A DNA stretch of 64,000 nucleotides, taken from contig JAODTK010005800.1 in assembly GCA_026419785.1 (NCBI GenBank), positions 372,001 through 436,000 on the forward strand. Reading direction: 5' to 3'. This stretch comes from Sclerodactyla briareus (Eukaryota; Echinodermata; Holothuroidea; Dendrochirotida; Sclerodactylidae). Below the pieces are notes generated by a model. That model had not been told where the DNA came from and did not search any database. It saw nothing but the letters and a program-made list of their open reading frames with translations. Both the position numbers and the translations under genes were made by a program. Below, piece after piece: positions 12,336-24,253 of this stretch; the stretch's first letter is position 1, and each line of letters opens with the position of its first letter.

Positions 12336-12539
12336 ACAACTGGAATGCCCGGGGAAGCTCCAGGTGAACAGGGGACGGACCGACATGTGCCCCCATGCTG
12401 AGGTCAATCACTTCAAACTTGAATGAAGGATTTTTCTGTATCAGGTTACCTGTGGAAAGCCAAGTCAAAAGGGCTTTGAAATGCTCGGTGGTGGGGCGTG
12501 CTAGCCTAATTCCACTCACTATGTCTCATAAGAACTTAC

Positions 12540-12595
12540 AGGACAGTTACAGTTGGAAGAGGCATGGAGCTGCCTGGTTGTTAGCCCCCTCACCA
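12540..12595 (-). pseudogene. Truncated HYR type 2 exon (3' third only)
   Basis: Only the last strand of a type 2 module (N-N-Q-A-A-P-C-like segment) and its GTAAGT donor remain. The flank to 12.78 kb is paralogous to the flank downstream of the type 2 exon at 14.9 kb. A partial duplication or deletion is the simplest explanation. Confidence 0.5.
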
Positions 12596-12776
12596 AATTT
12601 GTTACGACCACATTTCTATGTGTCAAAAATAATGTCATATCTAAAAGGAAATGGTGGGCATGTGATCAATATAATCAGAATATTATTCAGACAGAAGTTG
12701 TAGTCCAGGCCAAACACTAGCATAGGACAAGAAAACAGAAACATGCCTCATACTACAGTATATTCACATTACTTAC

Positions 12777-13038
12777 CAGGGCAGTTTACAGTGAAGAGGC
12801 ATGGAGAGCCTGGTTGTTAGGCCCCATTTCAGGTAGCTGTCGCACCCACAGTGGCGTTCCATTTGAACAGACTACCAGAGTCTCGTAGGTGGACAGAGAC
12901 GAATGGGTGTGGCTCCAAATATCAGTAGCAACAATGAAGTGGCCATGAACGATGGCCCACCATTACTGTCAGCATCGGAGGTGGCTTCTATGTTATTAGG
13001 GGCAGTTATGATAACTGGTGGTACGACATCAACTCCAG
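12777..13038 (-). CDS. HYR type 2 exon
   Basis: The open first half reads AGVDVVPPVIITAPNNIEA then TSDADSNG, the best-preserved type 2 start in this half of the window. The later part is shifted. The donor GTAAGT is good. The acceptor reads AACG where paralogs have ACAG, so either the base is wrong or splicing is impaired. Size 262 versus 264 fits two missing bases. Confidence 0.75.
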
Positions 13039-13399
13039 CGTTAGGAGTAAAAACAACCAAAAAGTTGTAAGAGTTCTAATTGATGCCTGTGCTTATTCAA
13101 TGTCAGTGGTAAAACGTTATACAAAGAAATCCTCATTAAGCCTATAACACCTGAGAACACCCCAATGAAACAAACAGCATTCTGTGTGTTGCAAGCATGG
13201 GAGAAGAAAATGAATTCTCTTACAGAAATCATCACGGCCTATCTTCAAACAGTTTACCATCTTTGCCAACAAGGCGATCACCCCTTGTCTCGCCAGTTTG
13301 CGCGAAATATCAGTGTTTCATCAATAGTCACCATGCCAAACAATTATAAGTCATACATGTGTTGTTTTCAGATTTTGGTATTTCAAAAGAACAGCTAAC

Positions 13400-14240
13400 T
13401 AATCAGTGACCAATTGCAAATTCTAAGGACTCTGATTATTGGACATGTTCTACGAAGGAGCTCAAGTTTCATGGGAAGTGACTTAAAATGCCTGGATATG
13501 CAAATTAGACACACATACTCACTTCCATTGACCCATCTTTCTCATTTTAAATACCTAAGAAGGACCATGATGGACCACGCTTAATATGGTTGTTGGGAAT
13601 TCATCAAACTTGAACATTTGCATGAATGAAGCAAATATACACATTGATTACCCTTAGGGACTCCTCAAGTCAATGTTTAAAACTTTCGGGGAATAAAGGT
13701 AGACCATACCATCGAGCTCCATGAAAATCGAACAAACAACATTGACATTATACATAAATATGCAAATTAGACATGTGAATGTCCTCCAGTGACCCTGAAT
13801 CCATGATAAAAAATCCAAAACAAAGCGTCAACCATACCCACCAGGTTTCATGAAAATCTGACCAACTGCAATTAGAAAATTAGACAACGTAGTAAGCATA
13901 TTTAGGCTGAAAATCAAATCAGTTCTTTACCTTATACTGCACTATGTGCTGACAAATCACCATAGCACATACGTGTTCATCCATAATTTGCTAAAAAGCC
14001 TAAATGATTAATTACATGAAAAGGCTTAATTACCCTGACATAATAAGGGACTTTTGTGCCCAAAAATTAATCATTATGTTCACTCACTCTGATACTACTA
14101 CAAATTTTAATCAAATCGGTTCTTACCGTTCAGAGAAATACTGTTAAGGAGAAAGTGGGGCATGCATACATTACTACACAGGCACACATACATACACACA
14201 TAAAACACTTCAAAGTGGATCGCGCGAAGGAAAACTGTGG
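13400..14240. repeat. Intronic repeat with ~110 bp sub-units (copy 2)
   Basis: Contains several 'tatgcaaattagacac' segments, 'aggtttcatgaaaatctgacc' and the 'cttttgtgccc' block ending in a CATA/CACA-rich stretch. It is the longest copy of the family also seen at 10.15 and 17.76 kb. Confidence 0.6.
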
Positions 14241-14295
14241 TTGACTTTCAAAGCCATATGGCATACGGGGTTACTTGAATGGGCAACAACGGCAC

Positions 14296-14541
14296 TTCGA
14301 GATACAGTAACTGTGAAGAAACAGGTACTTGGGTTATTTGCAGGATCTCTGAATGTGTATATGTAATGTGGTTGTGGATCCAACGGCAAATTGACCTCAG
14401 TATTACACCATCGAGGGTCACAGTTGGTGTTGGCGAGTATCCGTGCAGTTAGTGGAGCAACCCATACACTGATGCCTGCTCTGTCCGAGCGAGCCGTGAA
14501 GTGATCGGGGCAGGACAGTTGCTATCAGTGGGTGGTCACAT
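14296..14541 (-). CDS. HYR type 1 exon
   Basis: Acceptor CCAG precedes ATGTGACCACCCAC. The type 1 core is recognisable by alignment (variable loop 'GTTACT-type' then C-F-F-T-V-T-V ending) but frames change several times. The donor side near 14,290 is weak (GTGCCG). Confidence 0.6.
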
Positions 14542-14909
14542 CTGGACAACAAAGAGACGAATTAGTAGATGAAACCATTGGTTTGCCTCCAAGGTAAAGT
14601 GTGTCATGGAAGAAAAATCTAGTTCCAATAGTCAGCAAAAAGCATGGTAAGGACATTCCATGTCACTGTTGTTCTTACATTACCAGGATCAAACCGACCT
14701 CATGTTCCCGCATGTTACGACCACCCAATTTTGATGTGCAAAATTACATTGTCAATATCTAAAAATAAACTGGGGACATGTGCTCAAGATCATCAATAAT
14801 AATTTATGCGGAACCAAGGGAAGTCGGAGTCCAGGGTCCGAACACTAGATTAGAACAGAAGAAACAGCCCCCCAAACATGAGTCTACTAAATATCTCACA
14901 ATTACTTAC

Positions 14910-15155
14910 CAGTGACAGTTACAGTGAAGATGCTGGAGCTGCATGGTTGTTAGCACCATCAGTAGCGGTAGCAAACCACAGTGGCACACTTCAATGTTGA
15001 CAGACTACCAGAGTCTCGGCCTGACAGCGACAAGTGTGGGGTTTGGAGAGTTTCAGAGGCGATAAGACGGGCCCAATTCACCACAGCGCCGTGCCGGTCT
15101 GCTCTGAGGTGATCTGGCTGTTACTGGGACACGTCGATAACTGGTGGCTCGATCA
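14910..15155 (-). CDS. HYR type 2 exon
   Basis: A strong GTAAGT donor flanks the low end, and the 3' half matches other type 2 exons. The 5' half is rearranged or missing bases (246 instead of 264), and the acceptor is uncertain. A plus-strand ORF over it is a shadow. Confidence 0.6.
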
Positions 15156-15573
15156 CTGCCGGCGGTACAGGCAAAAAGATAATGAAATCGCTCTCCTGTC
15201 AATCGTTTATAGGGTGGATGTCAAAACTATGAGAATTAGGCAAAGAGTGCCAGGGTAATGTTGTAGATTTCCTGTTGGATCTTCGAACACAACACCACAG
15301 AGGTAGAGCTCAGAAAAAAAATATGTCAAAGATTTAACACCAGAAGATGTTGGGAGCAAGAGGTTCCTAGGATATCTTGTTATAAACATTCAAATATCCT
15401 GAAAGGATGCTTGTAGGAGAAGTAAAAAAATGCGTATTGCAGGGGCATTCAGCATTGACACCTGAGAGGATAACAATTACTTTAACAGTTCAATGAACAG
15501 GGTGAACCTATTACCATTAACAGAACTTGTTTTACAAACAAGAGCAGCCATGTATGTACATCACTATATAGAC

Positions 15574-15829
15574 GTGTTACCATCACAAAGAGAACGAGGC
15601 AAAACACTGGGTTGTGGCCAGAAGTCTCGGAAAGGTGTAGGTGATGGTGATAGTAGACCCCACTACAAACTGACCGCCGAATGTTACCGCCATCGAGGAG
15701 TCACAGTTGGTGTGGCTCCAGAGTTATCTGTGCCAGTAGGAGCATCCAGGTCACTGGAACACTGGACTGTCAAGTGGCGGTAACAGGAGATTGGGTTCGG
15801 GCAGCAACTTATCAGTGGTGGTGTCACAT
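15574..15829 (-). CDS. HYR type 1 exon
   Basis: Acceptor TTCAG is followed by ATGTGACACCACC. The core with the GGN-like loop and the FTDP/TFT strand aligns to the 26.85 kb copy. The donor reads GTCTAT where the paralog has GTAAGT, which would abolish splicing if real. Frame shifts are present. Confidence 0.65.
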
Positions 15830-16778
15830 CTGAAAAGGTGAGTGAGTATTCTGATGGAAATCATTGAAACTACCCGAACATCATAGTCATATTGCTTTTT
15901 TTTTAATTTTTCAATAGATGTAGCTTCTGTCTGGCATAATATATACACCATTTTTTCTAGCTTCCTCCACCCCATGACCACAGCATAAAATCACAATCGA
16001 GAGGAAAACAAGCGCAATCATTAAACGTTTTGGTGACTGCAGTGAATATACTGTAGGATAGGATAGTAGATTCTGACAGAAGGATAGAATGTTTCAGAGT
16101 TGATTCGACAATGAATGCATGGATGAGATTCTTCCATTCATTATAGTTACTAACCTGACTTTTTTTCCTTGTCCTTCTTTGTGACTTAGCTTTGCCAAAA
16201 GGGACACAACACTAATTAGTCTCATTTCCCCCTGATTGTTTTAAAAGACCTCAATGTTATTGTCATATACTTACATTAAATTAGCGTCACTAGGGTACTG
16301 ATTTTTTGACCTGGAATGATCAGAAATGACTTTCAGTAACCTCCACCAACAACATTTCCTAGTTTGCTACATATGTGTCAATTGTTATGTAAACCTATGT
16401 GTTGAGAATTTTGCATAATTTCATGAAAATTACCCATCGTACTATATGCATGTCACGATTGTTGTATTAAATCACCAATGTTTCCGTTAGAATTATAGGA
16501 AGGGGAGGAGCTTATAAAAAACATCCCAATTCATTTTAGTTTAATGAAAATGTATCTCAGTTCTTAAATAGCTCTGGGAAATGTTTGGTTTTTTCCTTTG
16601 ACTGCCACTAGCTGAGCCAAAATGTCGAATTGGCTGTATTGAAGTGAAATGGCATACAGACTTCAGCATCTCATCAAGACTTGGCCCTCCCTAATAGCAT
16701 GTATCGTTTGGACAGGGAGTCCTGATGAATGTTTGGGGTACTCATACAAAAGCAGGAAGTGTCATACAGAGTGTATAC
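15830..16778. other. Intron sequence, nothing recognised
   Basis: About 950 AT-rich bases with no supported exon, RNA gene or multi-copy block. Confidence 0.5.
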
Positions 16779-17038
16779 CTCAATCACGATGACAGGACGT
16801 GGAAGATGCATGGAGCGGCATGGTTTTAGGACCCATCAGTAGCGGTAGCAACACAGTGGCCATTGCCAATGTTGAACAGGACTACCAGAGTCTCGGCTGA
16901 CAGAGACCGACGTGTGTCTCCAGAATATCAGTAGCAACAATGAGAGGCATGTAAAACTATGGCACCATTACTGTCGCATCCGAATGATTGGTCTGTCTAA
17001 GGACAGTTAAACAAAACACGGGGATGGTGGACTGATTC
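16779..17038 (-). CDS. HYR type 2 exon
   Basis: GGACAG acceptor, DSNGA core, 'LFNIG'-like strand and a GTATAC donor are visible. At least three small indels relative to the 30.7 kb copy scatter the frame. It pairs with the type 1 exon at 18.8 kb. Confidence 0.65.
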
Positions 17039-17126
17039 CTGTCCGTTTAGGACGTCCAAAAAAAAAAAAAAAAAAATACCCAACATATCATAAATAACAA
17101 AGAGGAATGGAATTTTTTGATTCTGT

Positions 17127-17585
17127 CAAAGGTGATGTGCATCAAACCTACTGTGAACTTTGTTGACTGGGCATTTATTAAAACAAAGTTTGTTGTAGCT
17201 TTCATACTCAAGGACCTGAGAGGTAGGCCACAACAAGGGCTAACTGGCCTGCTGGTGGAAGCATGAGAAAGCATACAGTTACAACAAAAAATGCTGCAGT
17301 CGCTCACTCTGCAAATACCTCCGCAGACATTCTGTCACAGGTGATGTGCATCAAACCTACTGTGACTTAGCATATATTGAAAACAGTGTCAATCAAGTTT
17401 GTTGTAGCTTTCAACTTAGGACCTGAGAGCAGGGCCACAACAAAGAACAAGGGCTAAACTGCCTGATTTCAATTACTAGGACCTGATACCGGGAGGACAC
17501 AGGACAGGGCTAGCTATCTGCGGTTGGAAGCATGAGAAGCATACCTACAACAGAATGCTGCAGATGCGCAACTGCAGATACCTAA
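17127..17585. repeat. Imperfect direct duplication (~210-250 bp, two copies)
   Basis: Both copies begin with 'aggtgatgtgcatcaaacct' and continue through 'gtttgttgtagctttcaac', 'aggacctgagag' and 'gaagcatgagaa' to a 'atgctgcag' segment. The second copy is interrupted by an extra segment around 17,455-17,510. Confidence 0.7.
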
Positions 17586-17759
17586 TCCTTGGGAAGGAAT
17601 GCAGCAGTGCGATACCAGAGGGAAACTGGCAATTTATTATAACCCTAGTTAATGGAAGGGAAGCAATGAGTACAAACTAGGCAACTTATCATTGGAAAAG
17701 AGAAGGGACTTCTCATTAGAGAATAACACCATGGAGAAGAAAAACAGTAGTGTACTTCA

Positions 17760-18080
17760 TTCGAATGGCAATGACCAGTGACCAAATTCTTGATCCTGGT
17801 CAAATTGAAGATAATCCCCACCACCGAATTTAAACAAAGAATTGATGCAAATTAGACACATGGCTTGTGGTTCACCCTGATCAACAGTTATATTTTGAGA
17901 CGGGAGGTGACCTCATCCACATGTGTGAAAACAAGTAAATAGATCATGCAGGTTCTGGTGATTGTGAGACCTCCAGTGACCCTAAATCCGCCGAAGATAT
18001 CTCTGGGCCAAAGATGGGCTTTCCACCAAGTTTCATGGAAATCCTTCGCTTTTACCAAGATACAAAGACGACATGTTTCC
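17760..18080. repeat. Intronic repeat with ~110 bp sub-units (partial copy 3)
   Basis: Carries 'atgcaaattagacacatgg', 'ctccagtgaccct' and 'caccaagtttcatggaaatc', as in the two larger copies at 10.15 and 13.4 kb. Confidence 0.5.
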
Positions 18081-18764
18081 AAATTCATCACGTCAGGTAC
18101 TGCTAAGTAAAATAATAACAATAAAGTAACTACTGTGTCAGTGTACTGACACAACAGCGACAATAATTATGGTGGAAGAGTTGAAGAATGTGAGCAGTAC
18201 CCCTTAGAGCTGTTGTTCAAGTCCGGAGTATCCAGTTGTTAAATGAAGACTTTCTTGAGTTTTAGCTGGAGTTTGGTGGGAGTCTGATCAGTAATTCTGA
18301 ATGAGCCAGGGCCACACTGAGCTGTGCAATGATGAGATTTGTCTAGATCTCTTTAAATGTGTGAGTTTCTGGTCCGTGTTGAGGGGCTCATTGATCCTGT
18401 AGCTGGTTGCCTGTGGGTCTATTTGTATATCATGTAAATAGCATTACGTGCGAATATAATGTTGACTTAAAGTGCTGGGTGTTTCGTCATGTTAATTTCT
18501 ATGTTTGTGCTACAATAAAAAGTTCATGCATTATCAAATTAGACTACTTAATAGCAGATTTTAGATTATTTTTGTCCAACAACTTTCCCTTTTTAAACTT
18601 GCTGCTAACCTGAAGATCTGCTCTCACAGTAATTTAGTATTCCTGAAAACATTGAGCCGACATACACAAATGCACACACACACACACACACATCAAATTC
18701 CCCTTTCTGCATACCTTCATCCGCAGCAAGCCAAACCACTGACCCCACTACAGCTACCATATAC
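18081..18764. other. Intron sequence with a short CA microsatellite
   Basis: No exon supported. A (CA)n run lies near 18,668-18,692. Confidence 0.5.
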
Positions 18765-19027
18765 TTTAGCGTCACTATCACAAGGAAGACATATACCTCC
18801 TGAAGTTATTAGGGCAGCATCCGAAGTGAGGTGAACAGTGTTTTCCAGACCCAACGCAAATTGGGCAACCGCTGTTACCACCACCCCGCCCATAACAGTC
18901 ACATTGGTGTGCTCCAGAGTTATCTGTAGCAGTGGTAGAATCCCATCTACTGGTACACTATACCCTGTCCCAGTTGAGCGGTAACAGAGATTGGTCAGGA
19001 CAGCCAACTATCATGGTGGGGTTGCAT
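18765..19027 (-). CDS. HYR type 1 exon
   Basis: Acceptor TTCAG then ATGCAACCCC. The readable strands include a VTVMGGVVV loop (in place of GGNIG) and QFALG. The donor is GTATAT. Small indels break the frame. The next exon downstream of it is at 16.8 kb. Confidence 0.65.
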
Positions 19028-19590
19028 CTGAAGAAGGGGGCAAAAAAGGGGGTGAATCATGGGTTGTAATGCACGAGAAGAGCTAGTGTAAATGAACTAA
19101 TTTCTTGTTTTGGAATTAGTTATGCTAGTATTGAATGTGCAAAATAGTGCACTGTTTCTAGGAAAGCAGAGGACTTTAGCTTGGCTTTTCTCATCAGTTT
19201 TATTCCAAAGTGTCACCCGACAGTGACAAAAATTTCACTTGCTTTGGGGGATACACTAGAAAACACTCAGTTCGTCTTTAGGAGAAGTTCCTTTAACATT
19301 GCATCAGCAATATCACCACTTTCTGTGATGACTAGTCAAACCTGTATTACAGCACAGTTTATCCTAACTATAAAAACATTGTACTGGTCCCTCTTTGCGA
19401 AAGAAATACATCCACAAATTTTCAAGATCGCATGTATGTGATGAAAACGAGAGCGGTTCCATTATCATCACATATAGGAAAACACAGCCTCTAATAATGT
19501 TTCCATCTACAAAAAGCTTTGTTATGAACTGAAATAAGAGGTTTTACGAGCTTTCAAAAGCAATGTGGTGTTTGTCCAGGACGAAAGATG
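19028..19590. other. Intron sequence before the DIRS element
   Basis: No exon or RNA gene supported. The GC-rich retrotransposon begins at its right edge. Confidence 0.5.
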
Positions 19591-19594
19591 AATT

Positions 19595-19775
19595 AACCCC
19601 CTTCCGTTATGGGGGCTACTTACCGAGGGGCAACTTCCTTCTGTACTTACTACAAATTGCATTTTAAGCCAAACGGCCGCTTCAACACACCTATAACCAC
19701 TAAAAAAGTTAAGCACAGCCCCGGCACCGAACCCAGCCTAACTACTGGGGCGGTCCGGGGCTGCACAATCATTCC
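19595..19775. repeat. DIRS inverted terminal repeat, left (3' side of element)
   Basis: Complementary to 24,093-24,253. Shared landmarks are 'aaacggccgcttcaacacac', 'aaagttaagcacag' and 'ggggctgcac'. The outermost ~40 bases differ between the two ends, which is expected because each outer end is instead copied in the internal complementary region. Confidence 0.85.
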
Positions 19776-19820
19776 AACTAGCACCCGAGGTCCCGGCTTA
19801 GTGGGGAGACGGGCGGGTGT

Positions 19821-19913
19821 TCAGAAGGTAAGTTGCCCCTCTAAGTAGCCCCCCTAACGAAGGGGGGTAAACTTACTTCAGGGCACTTACCTCTGGACTT
19901 ACTACAATTGCAA
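19821..19913. repeat. DIRS internal complementary region
   Basis: Its first half (aagttgcccct, agtagccccc, then an AAC/GGGGG stretch) is the reverse complement of the left outer end. Its second half ('acttcagggcacttacct') is the reverse complement of the right outer end, the two being joined back to back. In the DIRS-1 replication model this region templates circle closure. Confidence 0.8.
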
Positions 19914-20239
19914 TCCTCCCACTCGGCAAGGTCATTACATGAAGGGGAGCGAATTAATCCAACTAGAATAGAACCACTCACCAAGAGAAAGATGTCTGAG
20001 TACCGCCTGCCTTCCGGCATTCAAACCAGACTACAGACATCCGAGCGGGCATCACCCGTCACAGCAGGTTGTCCCCGAGCCAGCCACATCCCAACACAAC
20101 CACGCTCTACGAGCGAGGCCGCGGGTGTTGAAGGGGGGTGAGGCACAAAGCCGACGCTTACCGAGATGCCAGTGACCCCCCTGCCGAGGGGCCATCCAGA
20201 CACGAACCCGAACCGCGACCCCCTCGCGGGAGGAAGGCG

Positions 20240-21080
20240 GTGGCCATGCGGGATTCACTCCGCAGGGGGTCCCGAAGGTAGGAAGCGTTAAAGGTATTCT
20301 GAAATTCCTCCATCTCTCGCCTTGTATGAAACTCCTCCAACGGCACACTTTAATAGAGCGCGAGGGAGGAGGCAACCCCCCGCACATCGAGAGCTCGCGG
20401 TCGAGACGGACCAACACCCGGCGGATCACGCTGTCGATCCAGCGAGAGATTGTAATCCTGGAGGCGCGTGTATTAGGTCGCTGCGTGAAAACAGAAAGCG
20501 ACGTACACGGACCAAGGAGGGGAATGGGTCCGATCCAGGTTAACCCTAAGGGCCCGAACCGGCCCACCACACACCCTCGCCCCCCTCCACTCCCCAAAAG
20601 CAGCGATAAAAATCGGAGCCGGGAGGAAATTGACCGAATGCGTCTTAGTGAGAAAGACGGGATCCGAACCAGGCGGACCCCGTTAGCTCGAACCTCGAAA
20701 TGGCCCAGGCGGATAGACGGAGCAAGCAAGGCACCACGGCGCCGAGCCGAAGCCGCCGCAAGAAGGAAAACGCTGTCTCAACTAACAGCTGCGGCAGAGA
20801 GCAGTCGGCTAGCAGTTCAATGGGAGGCTCCCCTAGTATCCCGCAGGACTCCCCCATGTCCCGGGCGGAACAGAGTGCGAACTCTAGGGACGATCCAAGA
20901 ACATGATACGAAGTGAGGAGGTTAGGTGGCTTCGCAGAAACACCGTTGACCATTCCCGAAACCGCTATGTAATAGCCGCAACAGCGGAGCGGTAACCCCG
21001 GAGTCGTGTCAGCTTGGCCGCCCTAAACGAACAAGTAGAGGAGAAATCGGCCACCTCCCCCACAGTGGACGCGGCCGGAA
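20240..21080 (-). pseudogene. DIRS tyrosine recombinase, frame-broken
   Basis: The minus strand shows a GYRSAV N-terminal core-binding segment near 20,990 and a SARRR segment (first catalytic Arg region) near 20,740. A PVRAL segment lies near 20,560 and ISRWIDSVI near 20,440, with a conserved T-F ending near 20,300. These follow the order in DIRS recombinases (known family). They fall in different frames separated by one-base shifts, so no intact protein is encoded as written. Confidence 0.75.
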
Positions 21081-21429
21081 AACCTGGCGAGCCACACCAC
21101 CAACCTGGGGTACAATCCGGTCTCGCAATCACCCAGTCGAAGGGTGGAAACTCTCCACCCCGGGCCGCCATCGCGGCAGCTTCTCCGAAGGCCCCGATCG
21201 GAGGGATCCCTGACAGACACACCCACGCAACAACCAGCCAGAGCCCGAACCGGATGCGGACGACGCCGTTTTTCCAGACCTGAGCACCAGATGTCCGAGA
21301 AGCCGGGGAGAAATTGCGGCGCCCCTCCACACAACAGCCAGAATTGGCCTGAACCACGCTCGGGTCGGCCAAAACGGCGCTACAGGGGGAATCCCAACCG
21401 GGCTCCCTGCCAACCTTTCGACTAGGCCG

Positions 21430-22092
21430 AACTGCGGGAAGGCGTCCGCCATCGAGAAAGGCCACACACATAGCCGAGCACGACCACCCAGGCTCCCCCG
21501 ACGGGACTCGTGTGCATAGAGAGGCCGCTTGCGTTGGAGGCGATGCGAACAAGTCCCCTCCGACAATGAAAACGCCTCGAACAACCGCTTGCACACTCTG
21601 ACTAATAGACCACTCTGTCGGAGCTTGAGTGATGCGCGAGAGCATGTCTGCGTGGAGTTCTCTGAATCCGGAAGGGCCCGCCTGAAACGCCCCCTGCGTG
21701 CGGCATGCCACAGGAACGATCCTAGGTCGCGACCATAGACTCTGCGAATGCGTCCCGCCCTGCTGGGTTAGGTACGATACCGCCGCGGTACTGTCACAAC
21801 GGACCAGTACGAGACGGCCCGCCAATCTCGGTTTTGCAATATTTTCAAGGCGCGGAACACGCCAAACAACTTCGAGCACATTATGTGGTTCCCATTCCCC
21901 GTAACTCCCGAGTCCCACACGTGAGCCAACGCAACTCCAGCGAGGCGTCCGACGTGAGGCAAAAGTTGGACGGAGGCGGGAACCGTACCCCTGCATGACG
22001 TTGTCCATATTCAGCCACCACCCCCGGATATCGGGTTCCCAGGTGTGGCGCCCATGACGGTGCCCCTTCGGGACTACCGACGTGAGACCCAA
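21430..22092 (-). pseudogene. DIRS RNase H domain (after a missing reverse transcriptase)
   Basis: Within a 375-codon open frame (20,965-22,092) the segment RCDSTAAVSYLTQQGG near 21,800 and HADMLSR near 21,645 are the DIRS RNase H motifs. NVLE-type residues precede them. The frame begins with a W-W-L-N-M-D-N-V segment normally found at the C-terminal edge of the reverse transcriptase. Upstream, only gag-like sequence follows, so the polymerase has been lost by internal deletion at about 22.09 kb. Confidence 0.75.
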
Positions 22093-22099
22093 CTGGGGG

Positions 22100-22870
22100 G
22101 CGGCACTACAGTGACTACGTCACCGCCAGCCTCCTGTGGACGGCCGTCCCCCCCCTGAACACGTTCCAGGGCCTGACGTACCGAACAGATTCGAGAGAAC
22201 GCCAATAACATATTGGCTGTGGTGCTCCCAGGAACCGTCCCCCCCACTGGAGAAACGTTCCCCTGACCCTGTGCCCCCGGCGCAGGGGTCCTGCCACTCC
22301 CATGCAGGGCAACTGGTCCTGTAGGGGTGGCTGAGGCCGAACCCCCCGACCCGCGGGAAGTCTGCGCTAACCCGGTTAGGGACAAGCCGACGGAAATGGG
22401 TGACGGCAGCGCTGACGTAGTCTTCTCAAACCATCGGTCCCGCGGGGACCTCGATTCCCCCCAACCCCCGGCCGACGCAGCAACGTCGCCGAGGTGAGGG
22501 AGAAGGGAGGGGGACTGAGACCGGGTGCCCAGAGGGATCGCAATGGTCCCTGAAGAACCCGGTGGTGAAACGATGTCTTGCCGTGCCCTTCAACGAAGTG
22601 ACCGTCATCACCGGAGTCTCGGCCCCAAGCAGGGCCTCATTCCCCCTATTACTGGCGGACCCAACAGGGAGCCAGCAGTGGAGGGAGAAGGAAGACAGGA
22701 CTCACGGTCCCGACGCGCCGAAGACACGGGGGACCCGGAGGGATCCCACTCAAGCGTTGGATTTGAGCGCACGCAAGCGCCGCTGCCGCAAGTTAAAAAC
22801 GGAGGACCTCTGATCCTGCCGGGAGTTGCCGCGGCTCGAGGACATTGTAACGTAATGCTCTTCATCTTAC
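22100..22870 (-). pseudogene. DIRS gag-like region
   Basis: Proline/arginine/glycine-rich minus-strand frames begin at an ATG near 22,865 (M-K-S-I) and break several times. No domain is identifiable. The gag assignment rests only on position between the 5' ITR and the RNase H. Confidence 0.45.
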
Positions 22871-24092
22871 AGAACTGAAAAACGCAAACAAACCATAGTT
22901 AGTAAATCAGTAAGGTGTACTCAAGACAAGTACTCTCCCATAGACAATTACTCGAAAAAGGTCAAGGACCCGAGAGCCGCCCAAGGGGTCCAACAAGACC
23001 CCCCTGCGGCCCTACTCTACAAATCAAAGTTGCAACTTTGGACCCCCTAGGCTTACCGTTTACGAGATATAGGGCAAACGTGAAAACTGCACTAAAAACG
23101 TAAAGGCCCACCCCCCCCCCCACTCACCGAGGGGGGGTGGGGGAGGGAAAAGCATACCGTCGGAGGCCCCTTAGGTGGAACCCAAAGACACCAAACCCTG
23201 GGTCTATAAACGGCCCCCAGGCCACCAGGGATGGGAAGCCCCGACTTGCGAAATAAAAAGATGGCGCCAAAGCTACTGGCGGTAACGCCACCGCTCGCAA
23301 GAATGCTCATCTGAAGAGGACAAAACTGCTACAGGCATGACAGTGAACACAAAATTTTTGTCCCCTACCCAGCTATAGCCCGCAACAGCGGGCCCATATG
23401 CTTGACATAGGGGGATAAAATAGGACTATAGACCCCAACAAATTTGGCACCCCTCCAAGGCATCCGTAGCGAATGCTAAAAAAAAGGAACGGAGGGGTGC
23501 CTATTGATATGCCATCATGCCACGGCCTGAGAGCCAAGCTCTCTGAGCGCCTGAGGGCCTAGCCACAAATCCGACCACGGGGGAAAACACACACAAAGTC
23601 AACGGACGAAAACCCCGTAGCCACATGTGTAAAAGTCCTAGTGCAAGCTAGCGATAGGCGAAGGAGGGGGAAACCCGCTACGAACTATTGAGGGCAACAA
23701 CACCCCCTCCCGAGCCCCAAGAGGGGCGGACAGATGGCCCAGAAGGGCTCAAACGAACTGAAACACGATAGCGGGGAGGAATAACGCACCTAGCCCGGGC
23801 GTGGAGGGCGGAAAAACCCCAGCCCCCACGATAACGGTCCTTCACAAACGAACGAAGCCCAATACAACGACCCGGGCACACACAAGACCGCACTGTCCCG
23901 CATCGAAGTTACATCCCAAGAATGGGCAGGAATGAGTGAATTAATTACAGAAATACACCACAACCCCAAAACAAAATTATATCACCTGATAGTGGTTGGA
24001 ATAGTAGCAGAAAGTGGCGTGATATTGGCGTAAACTCCGAGATAACAGTAGACCAGCCGTGTGTGGGCTGTGCAACACACCAACACCCGAAA

Positions 24093-24253
24093 GAATGATA
24101 GTGCAGCCCCGTACCGCGCCCAACTAGTTACGGCTGCGTTCGGTACCGGGCCTGTGCTTAACTCTTTTTTAGTGGATAGGGTGTGTTGAAGCGGCCGTTT
24201 GGCCGAACATGCAATTTGTATAAAGTCCGAAAGGTAAGTGCCCTGAAGTAGTT
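24093..24253. repeat. DIRS inverted terminal repeat, right (5' side of element)
   Basis: Reverse complement of 19,595-19,775 through 'gtgttgaagcggccgttt', with scattered differences. The region 22,871-24,092 between it and the gag-like frames is GC-rich and shows no identifiable coding. Confidence 0.85.

Larger units (their letters stand above)
19595..24253 (-). mobile_element. DIRS-type tyrosine-recombinase retrotransposon, degraded
   Basis: A ~4.66 kb island, clearly GC-richer than its surroundings, is bounded by inverted terminal repeats and carries an internal complementary region next to its 3' end. Its minus-strand reading frames encode, in order, a gag-like segment, an RNase H domain and a tyrosine recombinase. 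That is the DIRS-1 order minus the reverse transcriptase. GTT (AAC on the plus strand) abuts both ends, as known for DIRS elements. Frames are interrupted and no YxDD motif was found, so the copy looks non-autonomous. It sits in the intron between the type 2 exon at 25.9 kb and the type 1 exon at 18.8 kb. Confidence 0.85.

Noticed and set aside
12085..12519. 144-codon minus-strand ORF
   Set aside because: It runs through an L2-type 3' tail (GTGCTATATAAAAAATG...ATTATTATC) and matches no module; probably repeat-derived, though an unknown exon at 12.33-12.52 kb is not fully excluded.
20326..20916. 196-codon plus-strand ORF, R/T-rich
   Set aside because: Antisense shadow of the DIRS tyrosine recombinase in GC-rich DNA.
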